Source: Flavobacteriales bacterium (GTDB lineage Bacteria > Bacteroidota > Bacteroidia > Flavobacteriales > Flavobacteriaceae). Taken from it: 64,000 nucleotides of DNA. This document shows, piece by piece, positions 8,386-17,687 of this stretch (the stretch's first letter is position 1; each line of letters begins with the position of its first letter). Where the stretch lies: the NCBI GenBank assembly GCA_027067965.1, contig JAMOUV010000010.1:558001-622000 (forward strand), in the 5' to 3' direction. The position numbers and the translations under genes were made by a program. Under the pieces are notes generated by a model, which saw only the letters and a list, made by a program, of their open reading frames with translations, searched no databases and had not been told where the DNA came from.

Positions 8386-10362
8386 TTAAAGCATTAATAC
8401 TTGATTCAATACTTCGCCGAAAAATCCTTTCAGTTGGTTATATAAATACGCTTCTTCCAGTTCCGCTTCGATTTCGTGGAATCTGTCCGCCGGAATTTCT
8501 TTGATTGCTTGGGTTTTCCGGTCTAACAAATCTTTTAGAAGTTCCATGCGCAACCGGAAAATGACATCGGTGACCCAAATATCCAAATTTTCGGTATAGT
8601 CCGGTACACGGATATTTACTTTTTCCCAATCGGACAATTTATATTTTTCGGTCGAGAGTAAAATTTCGGATATCAGATCAGTATATTCGGTCGGGATTTT
8701 CTTGATAATTTCCGATGCATTTATTTCTCCCTTGCTATCGTATTCTTCTTTCAAAATATCGAATACGGCTTTGAATTCCGGAGAAGTAAATTCAATTTCG
8801 TCGGCTTGAAGTTCGAGGAAGATTTTTTCCGCCACACTACGCTCCACTTCGGTTTTATTGATTTGAAATTCTCCGTCTTCCATTCCTGCATTGTGATATT
8901 CGATGAATTTTACTTTCATATTGCCGAACAGCAAAAGAAGTTTAATTATTTCTTTCTCGAGAATTTCTCTTTTGTTGATATGGGTGCGCGGAGAGATTTC
9001 CACTTTCATTTTCGGTTCGGGAATACTTTGGCGCAATTGTTTATGTCGTCCGGTGATTTTACGGCGGATAATTTTTCCCAATTCCACAAAGAGGGTGCGT
9101 TCATTGGTGCCGGTGAGTGTAGCAATTTCCCGGATATAGAGTTCTTGTTTGATTTTATTCGGAATCCCTGCAATACTTTTCAACACTTCGTTAATCAAAT
9201 CGAATGTGCGCAGCGGGTCTTTGTTGTCTTTGAGCAACCATTCGGCTTTGAAACGGATAAAATCCTTTTTGTTGGATTCGAGATAATTAATCAAATCTTC
9301 GGTGGAAACTTTCCGGGCAAAACTATCCGGGTCTTCGCCTTCGGGAAGTACCACCACGTGTACATTCACATCATTTTCCAGAATAATATCCACCCCGCGC
9401 ATAGCCGCCTGGATGCCGGCCGTATCGCCGTCATAAACCAAAGTCACATTCTTGGTAAAGCGCTTGATAAGTTTAACTTGTTCGTCGGTCAGGGAAGTGC
9501 CCGCCGAAGCCACGGTGTTTTTTATGCCCGATTGGTAAAATGACATCACGTCGGTATAACCTTCCACCAAGAAAACTTCATCTTCTTTGACTATACTGCT
9601 TTTGGCTTGATAAATGCCGTAAAGAATTTTGCTTTTATGATAAATTTCCGTTTCGGGTGAATTGATATACTTGGCTGCTTTAATATCGTTTCGCAATATC
9701 CTTCCGGCAAAGCCCGCTACCGTGCCGCTAAGCCCGTGAATAGGGAAAATAACCCGTTCGTAAAAGCGGTCGAAAACGCGTTCGTTCTTTTTGATGATAA
9801 GGCCCGCTTTGAGAAGGATGTCTTCTTTAAAACCTTTTTTTAAAGCGGCTTGATAAAATGCATCGCGTTTAGCCGGTGAATAACCGATATCAAATACCTG
9901 CAAGGTGTTTTCCAAAAAACCGCGTTGCTTGAAATAAGAAAGCCCTACGGATTTGCCTTCGTCGGTGTGGTAAAGTTGTTCGATAAACCATTTTTTGGCA
10001 AATTCGGTTACAATGTATAAACTTTCTTTTTCCTGTTGTTCCTGTCTTTCTTCCTCGGTCAATTCCCGTTCTTCAATTTCAATATTATATTTCCGGGCAA
10101 GCCATCGAATGGCTTCGGGGTAGGTGAATTTTTCATGCTCCATGAGAAATTTAATCACATCTCCGCCTTTGCCCGATGAAAAATCCTTCCAAATTTGTTT
10201 GGACGGCGATACGAAAAACGAAGGTGTTCTTTCGTTATTAAACGGACTGAATCCACGCAAATTACTTCCGCTTCGTTTTAATTGAACGAATTCGGAAATA
10301 ACTTCTTCCACACGGGCTGCTTCCCGGACGGCTTCGATGGTTTTGGGACTGATGTAAGCCAT
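8386..10362 (-). CDS. dnaG: DNA primase
   Basis: Synthesises RNA primers at the replication fork and works with the replicative helicase. At 658 residues it includes an N-terminal zinc-finger-like domain (1-100), the primase core and a TOPRIM domain (acidic residues in VFLVEGYTDVM and VTLVYDGDTAG), and a C-terminal helicase-binding region (about 440-658). The four zinc ligands expected in the N-terminal domain are replaced: S39 and N42 where Cys-Pro-Phe-His is usual, and D60 and S63 where Cys-Phe-x-Cys is usual. As I recall, flavobacterial relatives share this loss. It lies 6 bp after the polyprenyl synthase gene and 12 bp before the macro gene. Confidence 0.96.
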   Translation of the reverse strand: MAYISPKTIEAVREAARVEEVISEFVQLKRSGSNLRGFSPFNNERTPSFFVSPSKQIWKDFSSGKGGDVIKFLMEHEKFTYPEAIRWLARKYNIEIEERELTEEERQEQQEKESLYIVTEFAKKWFIEQLYHTDEGKSVGLSYFKQRGFLENTLQVFDIGYSPAKRDAFYQAALKKGFKEDILLKAGLIIKKNERVFDRFYERVIFPIHGLSGTVAGFAGRILRNDIKAAKYINSPETEIYHKSKILYGIYQAKSSIVKEDEVFLVEGYTDVMSFYQSGIKNTVASAGTSLTDEQVKLIKRFTKNVTLVYDGDTAGIQAAMRGVDIILENDVNVHVVVLPEGEDPDSFARKVSTEDLINYLESNKKDFIRFKAEWLLKDNKDPLRTFDLINEVLKSIAGIPNKIKQELYIREIATLTGTNERTLFVELGKIIRRKITGRHKQLRQSIPEPKMKVEISPRTHINKREILEKEIIKLLLLFGNMKVKFIEYHNAGMEDGEFQINKTEVERSVAEKIFLELQADEIEFTSPEFKAVFDILKEEYDSKGEINASEIIKKIPTEYTDLISEILLSTEKYKLSDWEKVNIRVPDYTENLDIWVTDVIFRLRMELLKDLLDRKTQAIKEIPADRFHEIEAELEEAYLYNQLKGFFGEVLNQVLML

Positions 10363-10368
10363 AAGCGT

Positions 10369-11343
10369 TTACAATTTCCTTGTGATGACGTAATCCAACA
10401 TCAATTTCAAACTTTCCTTGGATTCATTATCGGGATATTTTTCCAATATTTCCAATGCCCGGTCTTTGTATTCGTGCATTTTTTTTTCGGCATATTCCAA
10501 TCCGCCTTTTTCTTTGACAAACCGGATTAATTCATGTACCTTTTTCTTATCCGTATTATGCCGGCGAATGATTTGGAGCATCCATCTTTTTTCTTTGGCA
10601 GTGGCCCGGTTCATGGCATAGATAAGCGGCAAGGTCATTTTGCGTTCTTTGATATCTATACCGGTGGGTTTGCCAATGTCGTTTTCGGTATAATCGAACA
10701 AATCGTCTTTGATTTGAAACGCCATGCCCGTTAATTCGCCGAAACGGTGCATATCGTTTACGGTCTTGATGTCCATTCCCACCGAGGCGGCTCCCATGGC
10801 CGTACACGAGGCAATAAGCGAAGCGGTTTTTTTCCGGATAATTTCGTAGTAAGTTTCTTCGTTAATATCCAATTTGCGCGCCTTCTCGATTTGGAGCAAT
10901 TCTCCTTCACTCATTTCTTTGACCGCCACCGAAATAATTCGTAACAAATCGAAGTCATCATTATCAATCGACATCACCAGGCCTTTGGCCAATAAATAAT
11001 CTCCTACCAAAACGGCTATTTTGTTTCGCCAAACGGCATTGAGCGAAAAGAAACCTCGTCTGAAAGTGCTTTCGTCCACCACGTCGTCATGAACAATAGT
11101 GGCGGTATGAATCAGTTCGATGATGCCGGCGCCCCGGTAGGTGCGTTCCGTGACATGTCCGCGTAGCATTTTGGCGGTTAAAAATACAAACATCGGACGC
11201 ATTCGCTTGCCTTTGCGCGTAACAATAAACATAGTGATTCGATTGAGCAAAGGAACTTGACTCCTGACCGACTCACGGAATTTGTCTTCGAAAATTTCCA
11301 TTTCCGCTTCGACGGGTGCTTTTATTTTGGAAACAATTTTCAT
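10369..11343 (-). CDS. ispB: Long-chain polyprenyl diphosphate synthase
   Basis: Condenses isopentenyl diphosphate onto an allylic diphosphate to make a long all-trans chain, probably the menaquinone side chain. It has 324 residues from the ATG at 11343. The first aspartate-rich motif is in VHDDVVDE and the second in FQIKDDLFDY. GKRMRPMFVFL precedes the first motif, as in octaprenyl-type synthases. An in-frame TTG at 11367 would extend the protein by eight residues, but the -7 box at 11365-11372 overlaps it, so transcripts would start downstream of that codon. Chain length is not determined by sequence. Confidence 0.92.
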   Translation of the reverse strand: MKIVSKIKAPVEAEMEIFEDKFRESVRSQVPLLNRITMFIVTRKGKRMRPMFVFLTAKMLRGHVTERTYRGAGIIELIHTATIVHDDVVDESTFRRGFFSLNAVWRNKIAVLVGDYLLAKGLVMSIDNDDFDLLRIISVAVKEMSEGELLQIEKARKLDINEETYYEIIRKKTASLIASCTAMGAASVGMDIKTVNDMHRFGELTGMAFQIKDDLFDYTENDIGKPTGIDIKERKMTLPLIYAMNRATAKEKRWMLQIIRRHNTDKKKVHELIRFVKEKGGLEYAEKKMHEYKDRALEILEKYPDNESKESLKLMLDYVITRKL

Positions 11344-11364
11344 TAATTCGACAAAACTTTTTAT

Positions 11365-11372
11365 CAAAGATA
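11365..11372 (-). promoter_or_regulatory. -7 box for ispB-dnaG-macro
   Basis: CAAAGATA reads TATCTTTG on the minus strand (TAnnTTTG), 21 bp upstream of the ATG at 11343. It could drive ispB, dnaG and the macro gene separately from the sugar genes upstream, and it decides the ispB start. Confidence 0.5.
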
Positions 11373-11403
11373 AATCAAACCGACGTAAGTTATAAAAAAC
11401 AAA

Positions 11404-12633
11404 TTACTTTTTATTATTTTTTTGTGTGATTACTTCGAATGCTTGTTCGTATTTTTCAAGGATGGATTCCCATCGAAAATGCGCCCGGACATATTTTTTC
11501 CCTTTCTCTCCAATTTTTTGTCGTTTCTCAGGCGAAATTTTCAATAAATAATCAATGACTTTTTTTAATTCTCTTCCGTTTTTATAAGCAAAACCGGCTC
11601 CACTTGCTTGAATATGGTCTAATAATACTTCGCTTTTTGCATTCACAATAACCGGAACGCCCGCTTGCATGGCTTCGAGGGTGACCAGAGATAAACTTTC
11701 CTTTTTGGAGGGCATAATTAAACCCCGGCTATGAACAAGCCAATTGTATTTTTCTTCTTCGGAAATATATCCCGTTAAAATGATTTTTGGATGAGGTTCA
11801 ATGCGGATGGAATCCTGCCGGCCGATTAAAACCAGTTTGACATCCCGGTTTTTGGTCGCTTTCTTGAATTGTTCGATTAATTCCGGCACGTTTTTGGACA
11901 AATCCAATCTGCCGATATACACAAAGTAAGGAATGTCAAGGGGACTTTTGCCGGGCTTAAAATCTACCTTTTTTATTCCCGCGCCGGCCACGGCCGAATT
12001 TTTTTTTCGCGAAACGGGATATGTTTTTTCTACCAACCGCTTTTCGGCGGCACTATTGTACATGATAAAAGATGCGGATTCAAAGGTTTTTTTATAGCCG
12101 GGAAAATAAAAGGTCTTTTCATCATGAGCGGTAGGAATAAAGATACTTTTTTCTTTTATTAAGGGTAGAATGCTATTGGCCGGGTAATAGAGATAAGTAA
12201 AAACGATAAACACGTCGAATTGAGATTTGACCTTATCGATATGCGCTGTCATGCCGGGACAATAGGGTCCTTGTGCTTTGAGCCACGAATTAAATGTATT
12301 GGGAAATACAAGTTTATCGTTCAGGGCTAATTGTCGCAATTTTATTTTACGCAAGAAAATGGAAATTTTGCTTAGGTTACGCATTTTTCGATATAATTTA
12401 TCGGCTTTGTAGATATCTTTGGGTGCCGATGTAAATCGCCGTACCGGAATCCGGTTGATCATTTCTTTGCCTTCGGGAAATTTATTTTGCCAAGTGATGT
12501 AAGAATCACTACGCGTGGTGAATACTTCCACTTGATGATTTTTGCCCAGTTTTTCGGCCAATTGGCGTGCATGAAGTTCGGCTCCTCCGTTGATGCTTAA
12601 TCCGTAGCGTTGTACAATAATTCCGATTTTCAT
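11404..12633 (-). CDS. GT4-family glycosyltransferase
   Basis: A 409-residue GT-B fold glycosyltransferase of group 1 (GT4). The N-terminal half begins KIGIIVQRYGLSINGGAE, the usual acceptor-side motif. The C-terminal donor domain has IGRLDLSKNVPELIEQF and the E-x7-E motif in ESLSLVTLEAMQAG. It acts at the cytoplasmic face of the inner membrane and probably adds a sugar to a surface polysaccharide or glycolipid. Substrates are unknown. It lies 16 bp after the sulfatase-type transferase and is probably co-transcribed with it. Confidence 0.9.
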   Translation of the reverse strand: MKIGIIVQRYGLSINGGAELHARQLAEKLGKNHQVEVFTTRSDSYITWQNKFPEGKEMINRIPVRRFTSAPKDIYKADKLYRKMRNLSKISIFLRKIKLRQLALNDKLVFPNTFNSWLKAQGPYCPGMTAHIDKVKSQFDVFIVFTYLYYPANSILPLIKEKSIFIPTAHDEKTFYFPGYKKTFESASFIMYNSAAEKRLVEKTYPVSRKKNSAVAGAGIKKVDFKPGKSPLDIPYFVYIGRLDLSKNVPELIEQFKKATKNRDVKLVLIGRQDSIRIEPHPKIILTGYISEEEKYNWLVHSRGLIMPSKKESLSLVTLEAMQAGVPVIVNAKSEVLLDHIQASGAGFAYKNGRELKKVIDYLLKISPEKRQKIGEKGKKYVRAHFRWESILEKYEQAFEVITQKNNKK

Positions 12634-12649
12634 TTTGCAATTATACGGA

Positions 12650-14608
12650 TTAATTTTTCAAGGGTATAGGTTTGGCTTGCCAATTGTTTTTTCTAATATA
12701 ATAGGATGCCTGTAGATGAGATTTGAGCAGGGTGCTCAGGGAATCGGTGAGGGCGGGAAACCGGTTTTTGAGATTTTTGGTTTGGTGGTTCGGGTAATCA
12801 TACAAACCCAGAATTTCGCCTTTTTTATTTATTACAAGCATATATTTTTCGCTTAAAACCGCATTTTTTTCATAGTGGTTAAAATATGCATAGGATTTTT
12901 GCCGTGCAAGGAGATTTTTACCGAAAGTATTATCGGTATAGTTTAAGTCGAGAAGATCCATGATCGTGGGCAGCACGTCTTTTTGGTCGCCGAGGGTATG
13001 GATGATTTGCGGTTTAATATGTGAATGATAAATAATAAGCGGAATATGATGTACGGATAATTCGACGGAATAAATGGTTTGGTAGGGTTTGCCGTGATCG
13101 CCTAAGAGGATGAAAATCGTCCGGTCGAACCATGGTTTGGTACGGGCTTTTTCGAAAAATTTTTTCAGCGACCAATCCGCATATTTGATAGCGCGATGCC
13201 GGGGCGTTTTCCCTTTGATGAAATCGGGTGCCATGTAGGGTTCGTGATCGGTGATGGTAAGAATAGCGGCAAAGAAATTTTTCTTTTGCCGGTGCAGACG
13301 GTCCAATCTATCGAGTGCAAATTCGAAGAGGGAATGGTCGTCAATGCCCCAATTGCTTCGGATTAGTTTTTTGTCATAAGAACTTTCGGTATGAATTTCC
13401 TTAAAACCGTTTTGATAAAAAAACATGCCCACATTGTCGAACCGGCCGGTATGCGGAATAAAAAAAACGGTATGATAGCCCAGATCTTGAAATACTTGCG
13501 GCATGCCGTAAAACTTTTGAATGTTTCCGGGCGTAAGTTGGGAACGTTCGTCCACAGCCCCACCGTAAAACGGATGTTCGTCGAAAAGAACCGGATATCC
13601 GTAAAGAGTCCCGAAAAGTCCTTCGTAAGTTCTGGTGCCGGCACTATAAAAGCGATCGAATGAAAGGGCATTGACAAACAAACTGTCCAAAAAAGGCATC
13701 AGGTGTTCCTTATTGCCGAAATATTTCATCTTCCAAGCGGCTTTTCTTTCCATGAAAATAATCACCACGTTGGGTTTGGAAACAATGGAATCACTAAAAA
13801 AATAATCCCGGGCAATGGGAGAATTATATTTCGGCCGGTCAATGCCGAATTGTTTTTGTACATATCGTACGGCTTCCGAATTGTCCGTGAGATTCAATTC
13901 GGTTTTATTTTTCCACATTTTCCAACTTTCCCGTAAAGTAAAAAAAGCATTTATTTTAAAATCGTTCAACACGAAACGATCGTCGTTATATGCATATTGC
14001 GTCGATAAACTATGACCGATGATGCGTCCTTTCCCTATAAAAAAAACGGCGATAAGAAAAATAAAATAGGCACCGTAGCCGAGGTGGGTTTTTTTTGCAA
14101 GGAATGTTTTATCAAGAAAGAAAATCTTTTTTAAAACAAACCACCATATCACAAAGAAAATAAGAGCGGGTATGATAATAAAAATCATATCGGGCGATGA
14201 AATCAACATTTTTAGTACGGTGGAAAAATCGTTTAGCCAATATAAAAATTGCGTATTGAGATGCACCGCAAATTTTTTGTAATAAACGATATCGGCAAAA
14301 TATAAGACCATTAATAAAACCGTCATTATCCAAGTCCAGACCAAGGCGATTTTTTTCCACATTTTTTGACCCGAAAAGCGATGAATCAGCAGCAATACGA
14401 AGGTAATTATCAGGATATAGGTAAGCGGTACAAAGTCATAGCGGATTCCCCAAATGAAAATTTCCACAAATTTTTTTCCGTCGATCGGAACACGGGGCGA
14501 TTTATTATATAAAAACAAAAACAAGCGGATGATGGAAAAGAAAAATGCGGCGGCTATATAAATTCCGGTAATTCGAAAGATAGGAGTAAGATCGATTTTT
14601 TTGGACAC
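12650..14608 (-). CDS. LTA synthase-like sulfatase/phosphotransferase membrane protein
   Basis: A 652-residue protein with about five N-terminal membrane segments (10-200) and a periplasmic alkaline-phosphatase-superfamily domain (about 275-610), the architecture of LTA synthase and phosphoglycerol transferases. Metal and catalytic elements are visible: E287 in IIFMERKAAW, the nucleophile threonine in AGTRTYEGLFG, GDHGKP, and a His in SVHHIPLII. In a Gram-negative it may move a phosphoglycerol- or phosphoethanolamine-type group onto a glycolipid or glycan. It starts at GTG 14608: an in-frame stop lies a few codons upstream and no ATG is available. It heads the run that includes the GT4 gene. 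Confidence 0.85.
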   Translation of the reverse strand: MSKKIDLTPIFRITGIYIAAAFFFSIIRLFLFLYNKSPRVPIDGKKFVEIFIWGIRYDFVPLTYILIITFVLLLIHRFSGQKMWKKIALVWTWIMTVLLMVLYFADIVYYKKFAVHLNTQFLYWLNDFSTVLKMLISSPDMIFIIIPALIFFVIWWFVLKKIFFLDKTFLAKKTHLGYGAYFIFLIAVFFIGKGRIIGHSLSTQYAYNDDRFVLNDFKINAFFTLRESWKMWKNKTELNLTDNSEAVRYVQKQFGIDRPKYNSPIARDYFFSDSIVSKPNVVIIFMERKAAWKMKYFGNKEHLMPFLDSLFVNALSFDRFYSAGTRTYEGLFGTLYGYPVLFDEHPFYGGAVDERSQLTPGNIQKFYGMPQVFQDLGYHTVFFIPHTGRFDNVGMFFYQNGFKEIHTESSYDKKLIRSNWGIDDHSLFEFALDRLDRLHRQKKNFFAAILTITDHEPYMAPDFIKGKTPRHRAIKYADWSLKKFFEKARTKPWFDRTIFILLGDHGKPYQTIYSVELSVHHIPLIIYHSHIKPQIIHTLGDQKDVLPTIMDLLDLNYTDNTFGKNLLARQKSYAYFNHYEKNAVLSEKYMLVINKKGEILGLYDYPNHQTKNLKNRFPALTDSLSTLLKSHLQASYYIRKNNWQAKPIPLKN

Positions 14609-14630
14609 TAAGGATGAATTTTATCGGTGA

Positions 14631-14638
14631 CAAAAATA
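14631..14638 (-). promoter_or_regulatory. -7 box for the sulfatase-type transferase operon
   Basis: CAAAAATA reads TATTTTTG on the minus strand (TAnnTTTG), 22 bp upstream of the GTG at 14608. Confidence 0.4.
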
Positions 14639-14735
14639 ACCAAATTAGGATTAACTTCCCGTTTCAAAAAAGTTGCCGGATATTTTTTCGAAAAGAAAGA
14701 ATTTTAGGTAACTTTAAAACCCAAAAAATATTTTC

Positions 14736-15767
14736 ATGCAAACCCGGACCGGTATTTTCGATTTGGAACTTCGCCATACTTTCGGTATTTCCAGATCTTC
14801 TCATAAGATTCAAAAAACATTCATTGTCGCTTTGTCGCAAGACGGATTTACCGGTTACGGCGAAGCCACGGAAAACGCTTATTATCGAGTAAGTGTGGAA
14901 GATTTGCGAGATGCTTTTGACGACTTAAGACCGTTTTTGGAAAATTACAACTTGTCGCATCCCGCTTTTTTGTGGGAGGAAATCAAAAAACATAGCGGAA
15001 ATTTCCGTTTTTTGATGGCGGCAATCGATGAAGCCGCATGGGATTTGTTCGGAAAAATGAACGGATATGCCATTGTCGATTATTGGCAATTGGACAAACA
15101 TAAAGTGCCTGTTTCCACTTATACCATAGGATTGGATGAGGTGGAAATAATGAAACAAAAAATATTGGAAAAGCCCTGGCCGGTTTATAAAATCAAATTG
15201 GGCACCGAAAACGATGCCGACATCATTCGCGAACTCCGGAAAGTAACCAACGCCCCATTTAGGGTGGATGCCAATGCGGCGTGGGATTTCGATAAAGCCA
15301 AAAAAATCATTCCCATCCTCAAAGAAGCGGGCGTGGAGTTCGTAGAACAACCCTTGCCTGCCGGTGCATATAAAGATACCGAACGGCTCAAGGCGGTCAG
15401 TCCGCTGCCTTTGATTGCAGACGAATCATGCAAAACCGAAGACGATTTGGAACAAGCATTCAGGTCATTTCATGGCATCAATGTCAAATTAACAAAAGCC
15501 GGCGGCATGACTCCCGCGCGAAATATGCTGGAAGCGGCCCGCAAAGCCGGCGTGAAACGGATGATAGGTTGCATGACCGAATCGAGTGTGGGCATTTCGG
15601 CGGCGGCCCAATTACTCCCGATGGTTCATTATGCCGATTTGGACGGCCCCTTGCTGTTGAAAAACGACATTGCCCGGGGCGTGAAAATAACTGAAAAAGG
15701 GGCGGTCTTCCCGGAAATTCCCGGCAATGGGGTGGTTTTTTCGGCCCCCTTTGATGCTACCACTTAG
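14736..15767 (+). CDS. L-Ala-D/L-Glu dipeptide epimerase (enolase superfamily)
   Basis: A 343-residue member of the muconate-lactonizing subgroup of the enolase superfamily. The catalytic lysine pair is K152-x-K154 (YKIKLG). The magnesium ligands are D178 (VDANA), E204 (FVEQPLP) and D229 (IADES), and the opposite lysine lies in VKLTKAGG near 251. This set fits L-Ala-D/L-Glu epimerases, which recycle murein peptides, though other dipeptide specificities occur. It diverges from the sulfatase-type transferase. Its 3' end overlaps the convergent membrane-protein gene by 11 bp. Confidence 0.9.
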   Translation: MQTRTGIFDLELRHTFGISRSSHKIQKTFIVALSQDGFTGYGEATENAYYRVSVEDLRDAFDDLRPFLENYNLSHPAFLWEEIKKHSGNFRFLMAAIDEAAWDLFGKMNGYAIVDYWQLDKHKVPVSTYTIGLDEVEIMKQKILEKPWPVYKIKLGTENDADIIRELRKVTNAPFRVDANAAWDFDKAKKIIPILKEAGVEFVEQPLPAGAYKDTERLKAVSPLPLIADESCKTEDDLEQAFRSFHGINVKLTKAGGMTPARNMLEAARKAGVKRMIGCMTESSVGISAAAQLLPMVHYADLDGPLLLKNDIARGVKITEKGAVFPEIPGNGVVFSAPFDATT

Positions 15768-16185
15768 ACCAAGGAATTCTGCTAAGAAAGAGTAAGAGGG
15801 CCAAAGTATAAAAAATAATAATGGAAAGATATTTTCTTTTGCTAATCGGTTGGTAATACATACGCCGGAAACCATATAATAAAAACAGAAAGCCCAAAAT
15901 GCCCATAAATGGATGTTCCACGGCCGCCAGCCGGAGATCGGAGATTTTCATCACTTGTCCGAAACCGTTTTCTTTTATATGAACCGGCACGTCCGAGGTA
16001 AAATAATTGGCAATACCAAGCAATAATTGAATGGCGGTTACGATAACAGTAAATAGCGCCAGACGAAAATCGGTTTTCAAATCATATAATTTTTCTTTAA
16101 TAAGTCCGAAAAAATGATAGAACACGGTGAAAATGATAATTAACAAGGTAAAATAAGCCCATCCCGAATGAAGATATTGAATCAT
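15757..16185 (-). CDS. Four-helix membrane protein, cytochrome b-like
   Basis: A 142-residue inner-membrane protein with four predicted helices (about 8-28, 45-65, 90-108, 118-137). Histidines lie at membrane positions (LHSGWAYF, FYHFFG, VEHPFMG), in a pattern like small cytochrome b or CopD-type proteins, so heme binding is possible. I do not recognise a characterised family. It is preceded by a -7 box and is probably monocistronic. Its last 11 bp overlap the end of the epimerase gene on the other strand. Confidence 0.75.
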   Translation of the reverse strand: MIQYLHSGWAYFTLLIIIFTVFYHFFGLIKEKLYDLKTDFRLALFTVIVTAIQLLLGIANYFTSDVPVHIKENGFGQVMKISDLRLAAVEHPFMGILGFLFLLYGFRRMYYQPISKRKYLSIIIFYTLALLLFLSRIPWSKW

Positions 16186-16200
16186 AATTAAAATTTACGG

Positions 16201-16208
16201 CAAAGATA
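16201..16208 (-). promoter_or_regulatory. -7 box for the four-helix membrane protein gene
   Basis: CAAAGATA reads TATCTTTG on the minus strand, 15 bp upstream of the ATG at 16185. A TTTG complement at 16225-16228 is closer than the usual -33 spacing. Confidence 0.45.
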
Positions 16209-16307
16209 CTGTTTATAATTGTTCCAAAATAATGATCTCCGGTCTGTTGAGGTCGGAAGAAAATCGGATTATTTTACCGGACTACAAGACCGGTATGAAT
16301 AAAAGTT

Positions 16308-17687
16308 TTATTCTTTCAGTATTTTATAAATAATATGTTTATTGTCGCTTTCGATACCAAGGAGATATATTCCCGGTCCAATATTCGAAAGATCGTATGC
16401 ATCCGGTTGATTAATCCATCTTTTAATCAATCGTCCTTGCAGATCTCTTATTTCCACCCGGTCAATCTCCCAAGATGAATTTCTTTTAATAAATAATTGA
16501 TCGTGGAACGGATTGGGATAAACGGTAAAATGAGATTGCAATTCCTTCAGGGAGAGAACCACTTCATGAGTCGAATAATACAATAAACTATAACCTTGGT
16601 CTTCCCATACGGAATTACGTTTTTCGAAAGAGTGAAGTGAATCCAATTTATGAGAAAAAAAGATTTTGTCCGTAAATACGGAAAACTCTTCATCTTCGTC
16701 TTCTGAAAATAGGAGGGGAAGAAGTAACTGATCATATTCCACGGAAGTATCATGCACATAATCGGTATAATATATATCCAGCCAGGTCGAACTAAAATAT
16801 TCTTGCAGAAGAAGTTTGGTTAAATCTCCCGCCGTGTCAAAATTAAAAAGGAATCGTTCGTCTTTTTCCCATCCGTTATTCGAATCGTAATTATAGAAAG
16901 TATATGTGGTGGGTTGATCTGAGGAATTATATTCAATCACATCTTTCGTATCGGGAATCCAAGTATTTTGGGTTGTATCATAATCATAATATATTATTTC
17001 AGCGATTAAATTGGCTACGTTATAATTTAATTCCGTTTTACTTTTATTTTTCCATGCGCCGCTGCTATAAGATTGATTAATGATTCGGATTAACATATCC
17101 GAGGAATAATAAAATAATTTACGTGACTGCGGTGTCCATGAAGAAGTTTCCGAATTAAAGAAATAAGTGGTTTTTTGGGTTAAATAATCATTTGCATCGT
17201 ATGCATAACGTATGTAATGATGTAATTCCCAATTGCCATTATCGTATTTGTAATAATTTACTGAATCCAAGTGGGATGAAGAGTCGTAAAAATATTCTTC
17301 TTTTTTACCATATTCCCATGATTGCGAAGACACATCGTATTCCGAAAGAATCCTTGTGAGAATAAGTCCTTCGGAATTATAATTTCTTTCGATTTTCTCG
17401 CCGTAATCCAAAATGGTATCCACATAGGCATAGGAAATGGATTCAATATTATTCCCCAAAGAATCGTATTTGAATATCTCCCTTTCTTCCAACTGATTAG
17501 CGGAAAAATGAAGCATGCTATCCAAAGCAATTCGCGTTTCGTTAGACGGACTTAATGCGGAAATTTCATTTGAATGCGAGAAAACAACAGGTAACCCGTA
17601 ACGGAATGACGGATTTCGGGGCTTCCCGTTTTGTGCATAAAGCAATGAAACGGGAAGAATGACCAATAAAAATAGTTTTTTTTTCAT
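16308..17687 (-). CDS. Secreted repeat protein with type IX sorting tail
   Basis: A 459-residue secreted protein. The signal peptide is MKKKLFLLVILPVSLLYAQ. Residues about 70-370 hold roughly seven degenerate repeats of 35-40 residues rich in Tyr, Asp and Trp (for example YYKYDNGNWELHHY and YNYDSNNGWEKDER), similar to YD-type repeats. The last 80 residues form a type A T9SS sorting domain, with FTVYPNPFHDQLFIK and an ending GIYLLGIESDNK. It should cross the outer membrane through the type IX system and stay on the surface or be released. The ATG at 17687 matches the signal peptide; a longer frame from 17747 adds a non-signal stretch and is rejected. The ligand is unknown. Confidence 0.88.
   Translation of the reverse strand: MKKKLFLLVILPVSLLYAQNGKPRNPSFRYGLPVVFSHSNEISALSPSNETRIALDSMLHFSANQLEEREIFKYDSLGNNIESISYAYVDTILDYGEKIERNYNSEGLILTRILSEYDVSSQSWEYGKKEEYFYDSSSHLDSVNYYKYDNGNWELHHYIRYAYDANDYLTQKTTYFFNSETSSWTPQSRKLFYYSSDMLIRIINQSYSSGAWKNKSKTELNYNVANLIAEIIYYDYDTTQNTWIPDTKDVIEYNSSDQPTTYTFYNYDSNNGWEKDERFLFNFDTAGDLTKLLLQEYFSSTWLDIYYTDYVHDTSVEYDQLLLPLLFSEDEDEEFSVFTDKIFFSHKLDSLHSFEKRNSVWEDQGYSLLYYSTHEVVLSLKELQSHFTVYPNPFHDQLFIKRNSSWEIDRVEIRDLQGRLIKRWINQPDAYDLSNIGPGIYLLGIESDNKHIIYKILKE

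Noticed and set aside
8806-9543. 245-codon open frame on the plus strand inside dnaG
   Set aside because: It is antisense to conserved primase coding sequence, has Phe/His-rich composition typical of a shadow frame, and no promoter or motif.
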